A stretch of 64,000 nt of DNA from Haloarcula rubra (GTDB lineage Archaea; Halobacteriota; Halobacteria; Halobacteriales; Haloarculaceae), in NCBI RefSeq assembly GCF_019599465.1, contig NZ_RKLR01000003.1:310001-374000 (forward strand), given 5' to 3'. Below are positions 7,644 through 16,135 of this stretch, in pieces. A program made the translations under genes and the position numbers. Each line of letters opens with the position of its first letter. Positions within the stretch are counted from its first letter, which is position 1. The notes under the pieces were generated by a model that searched no databases, was not told where the DNA came from, and worked only from the letters and a program-made list of their open reading frames with translations.

Positions 7644-9023
7644 TTACTGGTTCAGCGCGCTGTTTATCTGTGAGGTGTAGGATGACTGCTGAGATTCGAA
7701 TCCCACCTGCTGGACGACGCTCCCGTCCTGGTTCTCGAACGCGTCGACGAAGGCCTGCTGGAGCGCCTGCCCGTAGCTGTTGTTCAGGTACAGCGTCGAG
7801 GCCGTCGACGCGCCGAGTTCCTCGGTCGCCAACTGCGCGAGCACCTGCCCCTGCAGGGCGTCGCTCGGCGGCGTCCGGAAGACGAAGTCGTCGTCTTCGA
7901 GAGTGGTGATGGCCGGCGAGGTGGACGCGGGCGAGCACCCGACCACCTGGTTGTCAACGAGGACGTTGTTCGCCACCTGAATCGTCGCTTCGGACGAGGC
8001 CGCGCCGGTGATGGACGGGTAGCCGGCGCTGACGAGCGAGTTCGCCGCGTTGACGGCGGCCTGTGCCGTCGACTGGGTGTCACCGACCTGCGTGTCGATG
8101 CTCTGGTCGATTTGGTCCCGGAGCTGAATCGCCGGCAACAGCGCGGCGTCACGAATCGCCTGCCCCAGCGGACCGAGGTCACCGGTCTCCGGCTGGAGGA
8201 CGCCGAGTCGGACCGTCCGGTCGGCCCCGCTACCGCTCCCGGACGGTTCCGGTTGCGCGAGGTCGGCGTTCCCACCGAAGTCGATGGTCTGTTGGGTCTC
8301 GACGCCGCTCTGGGTGAAGCCGAACACCTGATACTGCGCGGAGGTGATGTCGCCGGCGTCGTCGAAGTTGACGTTGCTGGACGCCCCCTCGTACTGGATG
8401 TTCTCGCCGGCGGCCGCCGCTTCGGCCGCCTCGGGCAGTTCGGACGGCGTGTACGTCGTCCCGCCGGGGTTCGCGACGACCCGCATGTGGTCGCGAATCG
8501 CGGTGCCGTCGTTCTCGCCGGCCATCAGGTTGGCCAGAATCTGGACCGCCGAGGCGTCGTACGCCTGCGAGGTGAACACGCCGGCCTCGTCGTAGTCGAA
8601 CTCCGACGTGAACAGGTTCGTGAACGTGTCGACGCCCGGACCGGCGGCGGACGGCGCCGACCCGGTGACGTTGGACATGTCGTTGCCCACGTCGCCGGGA
8701 AGACTGCCGTCCTGTAGCCCGTCGGTCACGAGGATGTCGACGGTGTCGTCGCCGTAGTCCGAGTAGTAGTCCTTGAACAGCTGGACGCCGCTCTGCGGGT
8801 AGCCGACCACCATCAGGACGTCGGGCGTGTCGGCACCGCCACCGCCGTCACTCCCGCCGTCGCCGGTGGTCCCGCCGTCGCCGCCGTCTGTACCGCCGTC
8901 ACCACCGTCGCCGCCACCGCCGTCGCTCGGTTCCGTCGAACACCCGGCGAGGCCGACCAGACTCAGGGTACTGAGCGCACCGGTACGCTTGAGGAACGTT
9001 CGTCTACTGCTATCACGACTCAT
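7644..9023 (-). CDS. Substrate-binding lipoprotein of LivK type with circularly permuted halves
   Basis: A 459-residue Tat lipoprotein: SRRTFLKR twin-Arg signal, lipobox LAGC (Cys28), then a Gly/Asp-rich tether to about residue 66. The mature part belongs to type I periplasmic binding proteins (Peripla_BP_6, LivK/LivJ family), but the order is swapped. The segment that normally forms the C-terminal half (PDVLMVVGYPQSGVQLF to QTIDFGG, residues 67-251) comes first. A Gly/Ser/Pro linker (252-268) leads to the segment that normally starts the mature protein (RTVRLGVLQPETGDLGPLG, from 269), and the chain ends at SSYTSQINSALNQ, where the usual protein would run into PDVLMVVGY. It should feed LivHMGF. 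One intact reading frame argues against an assembly artefact. The swap is judged from my memory of the family, not from an alignment. Confidence 0.88.
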   Translation of the reverse strand: MSRDSSRRTFLKRTGALSTLSLVGLAGCSTEPSDGGGGDGGDGGTDGGDGGTTGDGGSDGGGGADTPDVLMVVGYPQSGVQLFKDYYSDYGDDTVDILVTDGLQDGSLPGDVGNDMSNVTGSAPSAAGPGVDTFTNLFTSEFDYDEAGVFTSQAYDASAVQILANLMAGENDGTAIRDHMRVVANPGGTTYTPSELPEAAEAAAAGENIQYEGASSNVNFDDAGDITSAQYQVFGFTQSGVETQQTIDFGGNADLAQPEPSGSGSGADRTVRLGVLQPETGDLGPLGQAIRDAALLPAIQLRDQIDQSIDTQVGDTQSTAQAAVNAANSLVSAGYPSITGAASSEATIQVANNVLVDNQVVGCSPASTSPAITTLEDDDFVFRTPPSDALQGQVLAQLATEELGASTASTLYLNNSYGQALQQAFVDAFENQDGSVVQQVGFESQQSSYTSQINSALNQ

Positions 9024-9049
9024 ATCTATCGTTGTTTGAACCCACTAGT

Positions 9050-9060
9050 AGAAATATGTT
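9050..9060 (-). promoter_or_regulatory. TATA region of the livK-type gene
   Basis: On the minus strand, AACATATTTCT lies 27-37 bases before the ATG at 9023, giving the binding-protein gene its own promoter separate from livHMGF. Confidence 0.45.
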
Positions 9061-9133
9061 GCCCGTGCTGGGACGCTGGACGGCGGCGTGATGCGGAGCA
9101 ACGGCGGGCCCGGTCTGTCGGGTCGCAGACCTG

Positions 9134-9877
9134 TCAGGGTGCGAGGCGGTTCTTCCGGTTCTTCATCTCGCGTTCGTAGTGGTCGAACGTGATGGGGCAC
9201 CACTCGCCCGCGATGTCGAGGAGTTCCTCCGTCATCTCGCGAATCTCCCACTGTGCGTCCGCGGCGGCGCGCATGTCGGCGACGTGCATCAGCATCCGCG
9301 CGTTCATCGACATCACGATGTTGACCTTCGTCCCGATAGGGAGGACGAACCGGGCGTCCTCCGGTGGCATCCCGAGGTCGAGGAGTTCCTGATAGGACTC
9401 GACGGCGTCCTCGATGGTGTCACGGAAAATCTCGGCCCGTCGCTCGACGTCGGCCTCGTCGACGGCCCCTTGCTTCTGGTTGCGGCCGACCCACTCGGGG
9501 TCGGTCGCCGACGGCGGGACGACGACCATCTCGCCATCCCGGACGTCGGCCGGGTCGACGTCGTCGAAGGAGACGTACCGCATCGACTGGACGTCGAAGG
9601 AGACGTGGCGGTGGCGCGTAATCTGTGCCATACAGGAGCGTGAGACGCCCTCGATGGCGAACGTTATCTGGGGGTGCTCGAAGGGGCCGAAGTGGCCGTG
9701 GTCCAGCAGGTGGCCGATGAGCGTCTCCTTCTTCTCTTCGAGCGTGTCGCCCTCGACCGTCTCCATCGTCGCTTCGATGGACTGGCCGCCGACGAACTCC
9801 GCGCTGTAGTCGTTGCGGGCGGCCTTACAGACGAGGTCCTCGGGGTCCTCCGTGGCTTCCAGCAGCGTGACTTCCAT
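9134..9877 (-). CDS. thyX: FAD-dependent thymidylate synthase ThyX
   Basis: A 247-residue enzyme making dTMP from dUMP with methylene-tetrahydrofolate, FAD and NAD(P)H. The ThyX signature RHRxxxxxxxS is present as RHRHVSFDVQS, followed by MRY; FGPFEHPQITFAIEGVSRSCMAQITRH and ARMLMHVADMRAAADAQWEI are further family blocks. The start at 9877 (EVTLLEAT) is chosen because a TATA-like AGTATTTTG lies 24-32 bases before it; an ATG 42 bases upstream would remove the promoter. It stands alone between the liv cluster and the RecA-like/HalX pair. Confidence 0.95.
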   Translation of the reverse strand: MEVTLLEATEDPEDLVCKAARNDYSAEFVGGQSIEATMETVEGDTLEEKKETLIGHLLDHGHFGPFEHPQITFAIEGVSRSCMAQITRHRHVSFDVQSMRYVSFDDVDPADVRDGEMVVVPPSATDPEWVGRNQKQGAVDEADVERRAEIFRDTIEDAVESYQELLDLGMPPEDARFVLPIGTKVNIVMSMNARMLMHVADMRAAADAQWEIREMTEELLDIAGEWCPITFDHYEREMKNRKNRLAP

Positions 9878-9900
9878 ACCGGGAGGGAACGCCGGAGGGT

Positions 9901-9909
9901 CAAAATACT
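9901..9909 (-). promoter_or_regulatory. TATA element of thyX
   Basis: AGTATTTTG on the minus strand, 24-32 bases before the ATG at 9877, which implies a leaderless mRNA and fixes the start. Confidence 0.5.
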
Positions 9910-9958
9910 TGCTCCCCACCGGTCAGAACGGACGCGACGCGTCGCTCCGACGGGCGCT

Positions 9959-10648
9959 TCAGATGCGCTTCCAGTCGGTCGGTTCGCCGGCGAGGCCGAG
10001 GACGCGCGACTCGCGCCCGCCGCCCTCCGCGTCCCGAACCTCGATGAGGCCGTCGAAGGCCTGCTTGATGACCTGAATCGTCTGCTGGTCGTGGGCCCCC
10101 GAGTCGATGGTGAACACGCCGATGTAGTCCGCCGCGTCGAGTCGCGAGGAGAGGACGTGGCAGAACTTGAACACCGTCTTCTTGTCCGTGTAGGTGAGCA
10201 TCGTCGACAGCGAGATGAGGGCGAGTCGGCCACGGTCACGGCCGGAGTTGTGCAACCCTTCGAGCGTCTTCGTGATGCCGATACCGATGCCCGTCAGGTC
10301 GCCCGGCGACGACACCTGATGGACGTACGCACCGTCGACGGAGCTGCTATCGGACCCGCCCTCGCGTCGGCAGTCGACGACGCCGAGTTGTGACTCCTCC
10401 AGTTCCGGGACCCGTTCTCGGAAGTCCGCGACGACGTCGGTGGCGTCGTCGCTCGTCGTCACGACGACGGTGCCGTCCCCCTCGCGAGCGCCGTCGGCCA
10501 GTATGTCGTAGGCCAGTCGTTGCTTCCCGGTCATCGCGGGGCCAGAGATGAGGATGCTGGACCCGGGTCGGACCTCTGACAGCGCGTCGAAATCGAGTAC
10601 AGATGAGAGGTCGTACATGTCTTCCGTCACCTCAGTTCTCTTCGCCAT
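9959..10648 (-). CDS. RecA/KaiC-superfamily ATPase-like protein paired with HalX regulator
   Basis: A 229-residue single RecA-like domain. The P-loop is degenerate, GPAMTGKQ (residues about 35-42), with Gln where Thr/Ser normally binds Mg; a KaiC-like RLALISLSTMLTYTD strand follows. It belongs to a haloarchaeal family (annotated HTR-like or DUF7504) found next to two-component genes. It overlaps the upstream HalX response regulator by 17 bases, so the two are probably translated together. The likely role is signalling; nucleotide hydrolysis is doubtful because of the altered Walker A. The precise function is unknown. Confidence 0.7.
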   Translation of the reverse strand: MAKRTEVTEDMYDLSSVLDFDALSEVRPGSSILISGPAMTGKQRLAYDILADGAREGDGTVVVTTSDDATDVVADFRERVPELEESQLGVVDCRREGGSDSSSVDGAYVHQVSSPGDLTGIGIGITKTLEGLHNSGRDRGRLALISLSTMLTYTDKKTVFKFCHVLSSRLDAADYIGVFTIDSGAHDQQTIQVIKQAFDGLIEVRDAEGGGRESRVLGLAGEPTDWKRI

Positions 10649-11216
10649 TGCTCAGTCCACGCAGTGTCGCGATGAAGTCGTCGTCGTCCTCGATGCCACC
10701 GAGGGTGTCGGAGAGGCCCTCCCGCATCTCCGCCACCTCCGCCTTGAGTGCGGCGTACTCCTCGCTGTCGGCCAGTTCCGCGTTCGACTTCGTCGCTTCC
10801 AGCGTCGCCTGCTTCTCGACGAGTGCGTAGTAGTCTTGCAGGAGCGAGTCGTACTCGGAGCGTTCTAAGAGATTCGATACCGTGTCGTGGAGTTGTTCGC
10901 TCCGAATCGGCTTCGAGAGGTACGCGTCGAACCCCATCTCGAGGATGTCGAAGTCCGGTTCGACGGCCGTCACCATCGCTACGCGACAGCCTAGCTCCCG
11001 TTCGCGGATTCGACTGAGCACCTCGTCGCCGGAGAGCCCGGGCATCATCCGGTCCAGGAGGACGACGTCGACTGTCTCGTCCAACAGTTCGAGCCCTTCG
11101 TCACCGTTCTGGGCCATCCGGACCTCGTAATCACCTTCCAACCACAGTTTGTACGTCTCGGCGACGTCCGGTTCGTCTTCGACGATGAGCACGACTGGCG
11201 GGTCCGAGTTCGACAT
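10632..11216 (-). CDS. Response regulator with HalX domain
   Basis: A 194-residue protein. The N-terminal receiver domain (residues about 7-120) has acidic residues VEDEPD near 12-16, phospho-acceptor Asp55 in VVLLDRMMPG and the Lys in LSKPI. The C-terminal HalX domain (about 125-185) is a helical coiled region (LQDYYALVEKQATLEATKS) of unknown biochemical role, confined largely to haloarchaea. It has no DNA-binding domain, so it likely acts through protein partners; the overlapping ATPase-like gene is the obvious candidate. A TATA-like ACTAAAAC is 20-28 bases before the ATG. Confidence 0.92.
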   Translation of the reverse strand: MSNSDPPVVLIVEDEPDVAETYKLWLEGDYEVRMAQNGDEGLELLDETVDVVLLDRMMPGLSGDEVLSRIRERELGCRVAMVTAVEPDFDILEMGFDAYLSKPIRSEQLHDTVSNLLERSEYDSLLQDYYALVEKQATLEATKSNAELADSEEYAALKAEVAEMREGLSDTLGGIEDDDDFIATLRGLSNGEEN

Positions 11217-11355
11217 ACTGTTCTTACTGTCCCCGTTTTAGTACCCACATACATAGCCCTGTGGGTGCGGACGCGAGCGTGCGCGTCGAACCGGTGTCGG
11301 GTCGGGGTAGCCGCGGAGCGACACCGACATTGCCGACCACCGTCAACGGAGGGCC

Positions 11356-11931
11356 ATGATACGCAATCTGGCCCGTGGCGTCCAGTCGTTCACGAGCAAC
11401 ACCTTCCTCGTCACGGGGGACCGAACGGTCCTCGTCGACGTCGGCAACGAGTTCGACGTCGTCTCGAAGGTCGAAGCCACCGCCGACGATTTAGACGCCG
11501 TCGTGCTGACACACACCCACTACGACCACGTCGGCAACCTCGCAGACGTCGTAGAGGCCTACGACGTGGACGTCTGGGGGTTCGACACGGACCAGGAGGG
11601 AGTCACCCGGCCCGTCGCCGACGACGAGACGGTGACGCTGGGCGACCACGACTACCGGGCCCTCCACACGCCGGGGCACAAGAACGACCACCTCTGCTTC
11701 TACTCGCCGACGGCGAACGTCCTGTTCGCGGGCGACCTCGTCTTCGCCAACGGCAGTTTCGGCCGCACCGACCTCGAAGAGGGCGACCGGGAGTTGCTCG
11801 TCGAGAGTATCGACCGTGTACTCGACGTCGTCGACGAGGACCTCGGCGAGATGCACACCGGGCACGGCCCCAGCGTCACCGACGACCCCTACCGCGACGT
11901 CGAACTGGCGTGGCAGGCCGCCCGCTTCTGA
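11356..11931 (+). CDS. MBL-fold metallo-hydrolase
   Basis: A 191-residue metallo-beta-lactamase fold enzyme. The metal-binding motif is THTHYDHVGN (HxHxDH), with further ligands in HTPGHKNDHLCFYS, FAGDLVF and the final HTGHGPS. It is glyoxalase II-like in size and motif pattern, but the substrate cannot be told. A GGAGG Shine-Dalgarno is close to the ATG. The next gene, DUF302, follows after 47 bases with its own TATA-like element. Confidence 0.88.
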   Translation: MIRNLARGVQSFTSNTFLVTGDRTVLVDVGNEFDVVSKVEATADDLDAVVLTHTHYDHVGNLADVVEAYDVDVWGFDTDQEGVTRPVADDETVTLGDHDYRALHTPGHKNDHLCFYSPTANVLFAGDLVFANGSFGRTDLEEGDRELLVESIDRVLDVVDEDLGEMHTGHGPSVTDDPYRDVELAWQAARF

Positions 11932-11978
11932 GGCCGCCGACCAAACCTCTTTGTCCGGACGGTGCGTCGATTCGACAC

Positions 11979-12431
11979 ATGACGCTCCCGATAGACCCGA
12001 CGGCGCTCGACGCGGAAGACATCGGCGAGAAGCGAGCGACGCTGGAGATGGCCCACGAGGACGCGATAGAACACGTCCGCGAAGTGTTCACCGACGCCGG
12101 GTTCGGCGTCGCCACGGAGTTCTCGCCCTCTGAGCTGCTCAACGAGAAGATCGACGCGGACCGGGACCCGTACTACGTGCTCGGGGCCTGCAACCCGAAC
12201 ATGGCCGACCGGGCGCTCGACGCCTCGGAGAAGCGTATCGGCGCACTGTTCCCCTGTAACGTCGTCGTCTGGGAGGAGGAACCCGGCGTACAGGCGGTGT
12301 ACCACATCAGCATCATGCGCGCCGCTCGACTCCTCGGGATGGCACCCGACGACGAGGTGATGGCCGACATCGTCGCCGACACCGGCGAACTCGTCGACGA
12401 GGCATTCGGTAACCTCGATAGCGTCGAGTGA
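11979..12431 (+). CDS. DUF302 domain protein
   Basis: A 150-residue DUF302 protein: HVREVFTDAGFGVATEFSPSELLNEK, then YYVLGACNPNMADRAL and LFPCNVVVWEEEPG are the usual blocks of this small alpha/beta fold. The function is unknown; family members occur with thioredoxin, sulfur or metal-related genes. Both Cys residues (in GACNP and FPCNV) are conserved family positions. A TATA-like AACCTCTTTG about 30 bases upstream suggests separate transcription. Convergent to the P-loop ATPase gene with a 9-base gap. Confidence 0.88.
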   Translation: MTLPIDPTALDAEDIGEKRATLEMAHEDAIEHVREVFTDAGFGVATEFSPSELLNEKIDADRDPYYVLGACNPNMADRALDASEKRIGALFPCNVVVWEEEPGVQAVYHISIMRAARLLGMAPDDEVMADIVADTGELVDEAFGNLDSVE

Positions 12432-12440
12432 GACGGCGGT

Positions 12441-13259
12441 TCAGTCGAACGCCGTCGCCAGCAGTGCGTCGTAGGCGTGGTCGTACGCGTCGGCGACGGC
12501 CTCGGGGTCGGCCCGCGTCTCGCCGTCGAGCGCGGGGAGTCTGACCGCGCCCGTCCGGTCGATGAGGTCGACCACGTTGCCGACCCGTTCCTCCAACTGT
12601 CCGTCACCGGGGCTCCCGGTGGCAATCTCGCAGGCCTTCGCGTAGCGCTGGCCGTCGTAGAAGCGGGCCCGGCCGGGTTCGACGACGGCGACGGCGTCCG
12701 GTTCGAACCCGTCGAGCGGCCGGGCTACGTCGCCGTAGGACTCGACGACCGCTCTGTCGGCGTCGGCGATATCCCCGGCCACGTCGTCGAGGGCCTCGGC
12801 GTGCATCACACCCATGAGGTCGTTGAAGTCGGGAAGCGAGGTGACCCGCGGCGCGTCGGCGACCGGGAGCGAGTCTTCGACGGACTCCGGCAGGTCGACG
12901 GTCCCGTTGACGACGAACTCGCCAGCCCCGTCGCGGCCGCCGACGCGGTCGACGACGAACTGCCGACGGTCGCTCCCGAGGATGCCCGTACCGGCGCCCG
13001 GCGAGGGGTGCCAGAGTCGGTGAATCGGATTGATGGCCTCGGGACGCACGTCGCCCGGCGACGCGTCGGCTAGTCGCTTGGCGTCCTTGCCGAACAGTCG
13101 TCCCTGTTCGGTCGCGTACCGGTAGTCGTCGTGGTCGAACCAGTAGTTGTTGCCGGCCCGCGGCTTGAACCCGCGGGCGCCAGTGTGGGCCAGCAACCCG
13201 ACTGAGAACGTCGTCTTGCCGGCGTCGACGCGGTCGGCACCGGCCACGAGGAGCTTCAT
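12441..13259 (-). CDS. P-loop ATPase, SIMIBI-type
   Basis: A 272-residue protein beginning KLLVAGADRVDAGKTTFSVGLL, a P-loop (GADRVDAGKTT) resembling dethiobiotin synthetase and other SIMIBI ATPases. RAVVESYGDVARPL and VAVVEPGRARFYDG are later conserved strands. Haloarchaeal genomes annotate this family simply as ATPase; the client is unknown. The start is the ATG overlapping the DUF5827 stop by four bases, which makes the two a coupled pair. An in-frame upstream extension is a shadow of that gene. Confidence 0.78.
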   Translation of the reverse strand: MKLLVAGADRVDAGKTTFSVGLLAHTGARGFKPRAGNNYWFDHDDYRYATEQGRLFGKDAKRLADASPGDVRPEAINPIHRLWHPSPGAGTGILGSDRRQFVVDRVGGRDGAGEFVVNGTVDLPESVEDSLPVADAPRVTSLPDFNDLMGVMHAEALDDVAGDIADADRAVVESYGDVARPLDGFEPDAVAVVEPGRARFYDGQRYAKACEIATGSPGDGQLEERVGNVVDLIDRTGAVRLPALDGETRADPEAVADAYDHAYDALLATAFD

Positions 13260-13525
13260 CTGTCGTCGAGACCGTAGAGGCCGACCACGTCTTCGGCGTC
13301 CGGTTCGGCGAACACGAGGTCGTCCTGATAGTAGATCATCCACGGGATGGCCCAGTCGATGAAGACCGACTCGTTGAAGTCGCTCAACTCGGCGTCGACC
13401 GGGAGCCCCTGCAGGAGGCGTGCGAGTTCGGGAATCGTGTACAGCAGGTCCGGGTCGAGGATGTCTGCGGGTTCGTGCAACTCGAAGGCGCGGACGTCGT
13501 CGAATTCGGCCTTGTCGGCTGGCAT
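13256..13525 (-). CDS. Conserved haloarchaeal protein, DUF5827
   Basis: An 89-residue acidic protein (ELHEPADILDPDLLYTIPELARLLQ...VFIDWAIPWMIYYQDDLVFAEP). It matches the DUF5827 family from memory; the function is unknown. It is the first gene of a two-gene unit with the P-loop ATPase (ATGA overlap), so the two may act together. A TATA-like GGATTTACC lies 24-31 bases upstream and is divergent from the promoter of the 7TM kinase. Confidence 0.82.
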   Translation of the reverse strand: MPADKAEFDDVRAFELHEPADILDPDLLYTIPELARLLQGLPVDAELSDFNESVFIDWAIPWMIYYQDDLVFAEPDAEDVVGLYGLDDR

Positions 13526-13607
13526 AGCCGCCGCTACGCCGAGGGGGTGGGTAAATCCCTCGAACCATCCAGAACCACTTTATCGGTAGAGTTCTAGTAG
13601 TTGCCAG

Positions 13608-15275
13608 ATGGTCTCGCTGTTCGTCGTCTACGCGTTCGTCCTGCTTGCCACCGCGGTGTTCGTCGCGGCGGTCGGCGGGTACGCGTGGGAACGACGGGAC
13701 CGGACTGGCGCGACGCCGCTGGCGGTTCTCCTGGCCGGTCAGTCCGTCTGGTGTGTCTGTGCGTTCGCTGCAATCGCCACACGCGGTACTCGCTGGGCGC
13801 TCCTCTGGTCACGCCTCTGGTACGTCGGCATCGTCATCGTGGTGGCCGGCCTCTTCGTCTTCGCTCTCGCCTACACTGGAAACGACCAGTACCTCGGTCG
13901 ATGGACGTACGGAGCGCTCGCCGTAGAGCCAGTCGTCCTGATCGGTGTCGTGGCATTCGACCCGACCCCGCTGCTCTACACGGTCCTCGGTCCGTCCGAG
14001 ACGGCGATGATAGGGTGGGAAGTGGTGTCTGGCCGCTTATTCTGGGCTCACGCGGCCTACTCGTACGCACTGGTCGGGGTTGCGAGTACACTCATAATCA
14101 GATCCGCGCTCTCGAGTGACTCGATGCGGCAGAAACAGGTCGTCGGACTCGTCTTCGGTATCTTCGCGCCGTGGATCGGAAACGGCCTCTACCTCTTCGG
14201 TGACCTCGGGTTCGACCCGACCCCGCTCGCGTTCTCCGTCACCGCAATCGCGCTCGCGTGGACTGCCCTTCGGACCGACTTCCTGGATATCTCTCCGGTC
14301 GCCCACCGCGAGGTAATCGAATCCCTGAACAGCGCCGTCTTCGTCGTCGGGACAGACGACCGAGTTATCGAGGTGAACGACAGCGGCCGCGCGCTACTGG
14401 GCGAGTCCGTCACGGTCGGTGACGACATCCGGACGGTGCTCGACCAGTGGCCGGCCGTCCGTGAGCAATACGAGTCCATCGTCGACAGCGTCGAACGGAG
14501 GGAGATGACGATGGAACACAACGACCGCTACTTCACCGTCGAATCGTCGCCTCTGTACGACGACCGTGGCGACCCGCTTGGCCGAGTCTTCCTCGTCCAC
14601 GAAATCACGGAGCAGAAGGCTCGCCAGCGCGAACTCGAACGCCGGAACCGGCAACTAGACCAGTTCGCGAGCGTCGTCTCACACGACCTCCGTAACCCGC
14701 TGAACGTCGCCAGCGGAAGTCTCGCACTCGCGGAACAGACCGGCGACCCGGAGCATTTCGAGCGCGTCGAGCGCGCCCACGACCGGATGCAGCGACTCGT
14801 CGACGAAGTGCTCGCACTGGCCCGCGACGAGACGACGCTGGAGGCCGACTCACTCTCCCTCTCGGAGCTCGCGGAGTCGGCGTGGGAACACGTCGACACC
14901 GGCGACGCGAATCTGGTGGTCGAACGAGACCGTCCGCTCGTCGGTGACAGGGACCAGTTGTTACGCCTGTTCGAGAACCTGTTTCGAAACAGCGTGGAGC
15001 ATGGCGGCCCGGCGGTCACCGTCACCGTCATCGGGACGGACGACGGGTTCGCCGTGGAAGACGACGGCCCGGGCGTGCCGGCGGACGAACGAGACGAGGT
15101 GTTCGACCACGGATTCAGCACCTCGTCGTCGGGAACCGGTCTCGGACTCGCTATCGTCGACCACGTCGCGGCCAGCCACGGGTGGACGGTACGGGCGACA
15201 GAGAGTCCGGCCGGCGGGTTCCGAGTCGCGGTCACAGAACTCGACGGCGCGTTGGTGACGACTCCATCTCGGTGA
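13608..15275 (+). CDS. 7TM sensor histidine kinase (PAS, HisKA, HATPase)
   Basis: A 555-residue kinase. Residues 1-225 carry seven predicted membrane helices of the His_kinase_N_7TM type (LWYVGIVIVVAGLFVFALAYTG is typical). A PAS domain (about 230-335; SAVFVVGTDDRVIEVNDSG) follows, then HisKA with the phospho-acceptor in VVSHDLRNPLN, and HATPase with N-box FENLFRNSVEHG, G1 DDGPGVP and G2 GTGLGLAIV. All catalytic boxes are intact. A TATA-like ACTTTATCG is about 27 bases before the ATG. The partner regulator is not adjacent. A second 7TM kinase (16136-17791) with lost catalytic residues lies beyond sodA. Confidence 0.92.
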   Translation: MVSLFVVYAFVLLATAVFVAAVGGYAWERRDRTGATPLAVLLAGQSVWCVCAFAAIATRGTRWALLWSRLWYVGIVIVVAGLFVFALAYTGNDQYLGRWTYGALAVEPVVLIGVVAFDPTPLLYTVLGPSETAMIGWEVVSGRLFWAHAAYSYALVGVASTLIIRSALSSDSMRQKQVVGLVFGIFAPWIGNGLYLFGDLGFDPTPLAFSVTAIALAWTALRTDFLDISPVAHREVIESLNSAVFVVGTDDRVIEVNDSGRALLGESVTVGDDIRTVLDQWPAVREQYESIVDSVERREMTMEHNDRYFTVESSPLYDDRGDPLGRVFLVHEITEQKARQRELERRNRQLDQFASVVSHDLRNPLNVASGSLALAEQTGDPEHFERVERAHDRMQRLVDEVLALARDETTLEADSLSLSELAESAWEHVDTGDANLVVERDRPLVGDRDQLLRLFENLFRNSVEHGGPAVTVTVIGTDDGFAVEDDGPGVPADERDEVFDHGFSTSSSGTGLGLAIVDHVAASHGWTVRATESPAGGFRVAVTELDGALVTTPSR

Positions 15276-15315
15276 CCGAGTCGACGAGCCGTCGGCTGGT
15301 CGGCGTGCGCGCGAT

Positions 15316-15320
15316 AAAAA
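15316..15320 (-). terminator. Possible oligo-T terminator of sodA
   Basis: On the minus strand a run of five T lies 17 bases past the sodA stop, in a GC-rich setting. Archaeal terminators are T-rich tracts; the run is short, so the call is weak. Confidence 0.3.
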
Positions 15321-15336
15321 GTGCGGGTGAGGAGCG

Positions 15337-15948
15337 TTACTCGAAGTGACCGACCGCGGTCTGGTACTGCGATGCGACCTCGTCCCAGTCGACGACCTCG
15401 AAGAAGGCGTCGATGAAGTCGCCGCGGGCCGGACCGTAGTCGTAGTAGTACGAGTGCTCCCAGACGTCGAGCGCGAGGACGGGATGTGCGCCCCAGAGCG
15501 CGCCCTGGTCGTGCTTGTCGACCGCGACGTTGCGGAGCTGCTTCGCAACGGGGTCGTAGACCAGCAGCGCCCAGCCACCGGCGGCAGAGGCAGCGGCCTC
15601 GAACTCGCCCTTCCAGCCCTCGTAGGAGCCGAAGTCCTCCTCGATACGGGCCAGCAGGTCGCCCTCGGGTTCGCCGCCACCGTTGGGGTCCATGTTCTCC
15701 CAGAACAGCGTGTGGAGATAGTGGCCACAGCCGTTGTGGGTCACGTTACCCAGCGCACCGGCGGACGAGGAGAAGTCTCCCGACTCGCGGTTCTCTGCCA
15801 GCGTCTCTTCCGCCGACTCCAGCCCGTTTACGTACCCCTGATGGTGGGTGTCGTGGTGCCACGTGAGCACCTGTTCGGAGATGTGTGGCTCCAGGGCGTC
15901 GTAGTCGTACGGAAGCGGTGGCAGCTCGGGTTCGGAGTGTTCGGACAT
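15337..15948 (-). CDS. sodA: Superoxide dismutase (Mn/Fe type)
   Basis: A 203-residue Mn/Fe superoxide dismutase. Metal ligands are in LTWHHDTHHQGYV (first His), NGCGHYLHTLFWENM (second His) and LALDVWEHSYYYDYG (Asp and third His in DVWEHxYY). Length and order match haloarchaeal Sod, which is usually Mn-dependent. The ATG at 15948 (SEHSEPELPPLPYD) is preferred over one 18 bases upstream because GGAGGCG lies 8-9 bases before it. It detoxifies superoxide in the cytoplasm. It lies between two 7TM sensor kinases. A near-palindromic TTAAACGTTTAG about 40 bases upstream may hold the promoter. Confidence 0.96.
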   Translation of the reverse strand: MSEHSEPELPPLPYDYDALEPHISEQVLTWHHDTHHQGYVNGLESAEETLAENRESGDFSSSAGALGNVTHNGCGHYLHTLFWENMDPNGGGEPEGDLLARIEEDFGSYEGWKGEFEAAASAAGGWALLVYDPVAKQLRNVAVDKHDQGALWGAHPVLALDVWEHSYYYDYGPARGDFIDAFFEVVDWDEVASQYQTAVGHFE

Positions 15949-16135
15949 ATGAAATCGCCTCCACATGAACGGTGGTGCGGCCGACTGTTAAACGTTTAGG
16001 AGCCGTATGATACCACACCGCAGGGAGACACCAGCGGCAGCCCGATAGGCCGAGCGACGAGCGGTACTGACAACGGCGCAATTATTCCGCGGCGAGATGT
16101 CAGGTGCGCCGAGCGACCCGTCGGCGGCCGTCACG

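Noticed and set aside
7644-9023. Frameshift or fusion of two separate binding-protein fragments
   Set aside because: Only one reading frame, one signal peptide, one copy of each half, and a designed-looking Gly/Ser linker. Two partial proteins would leave separate starts and leftover segments.
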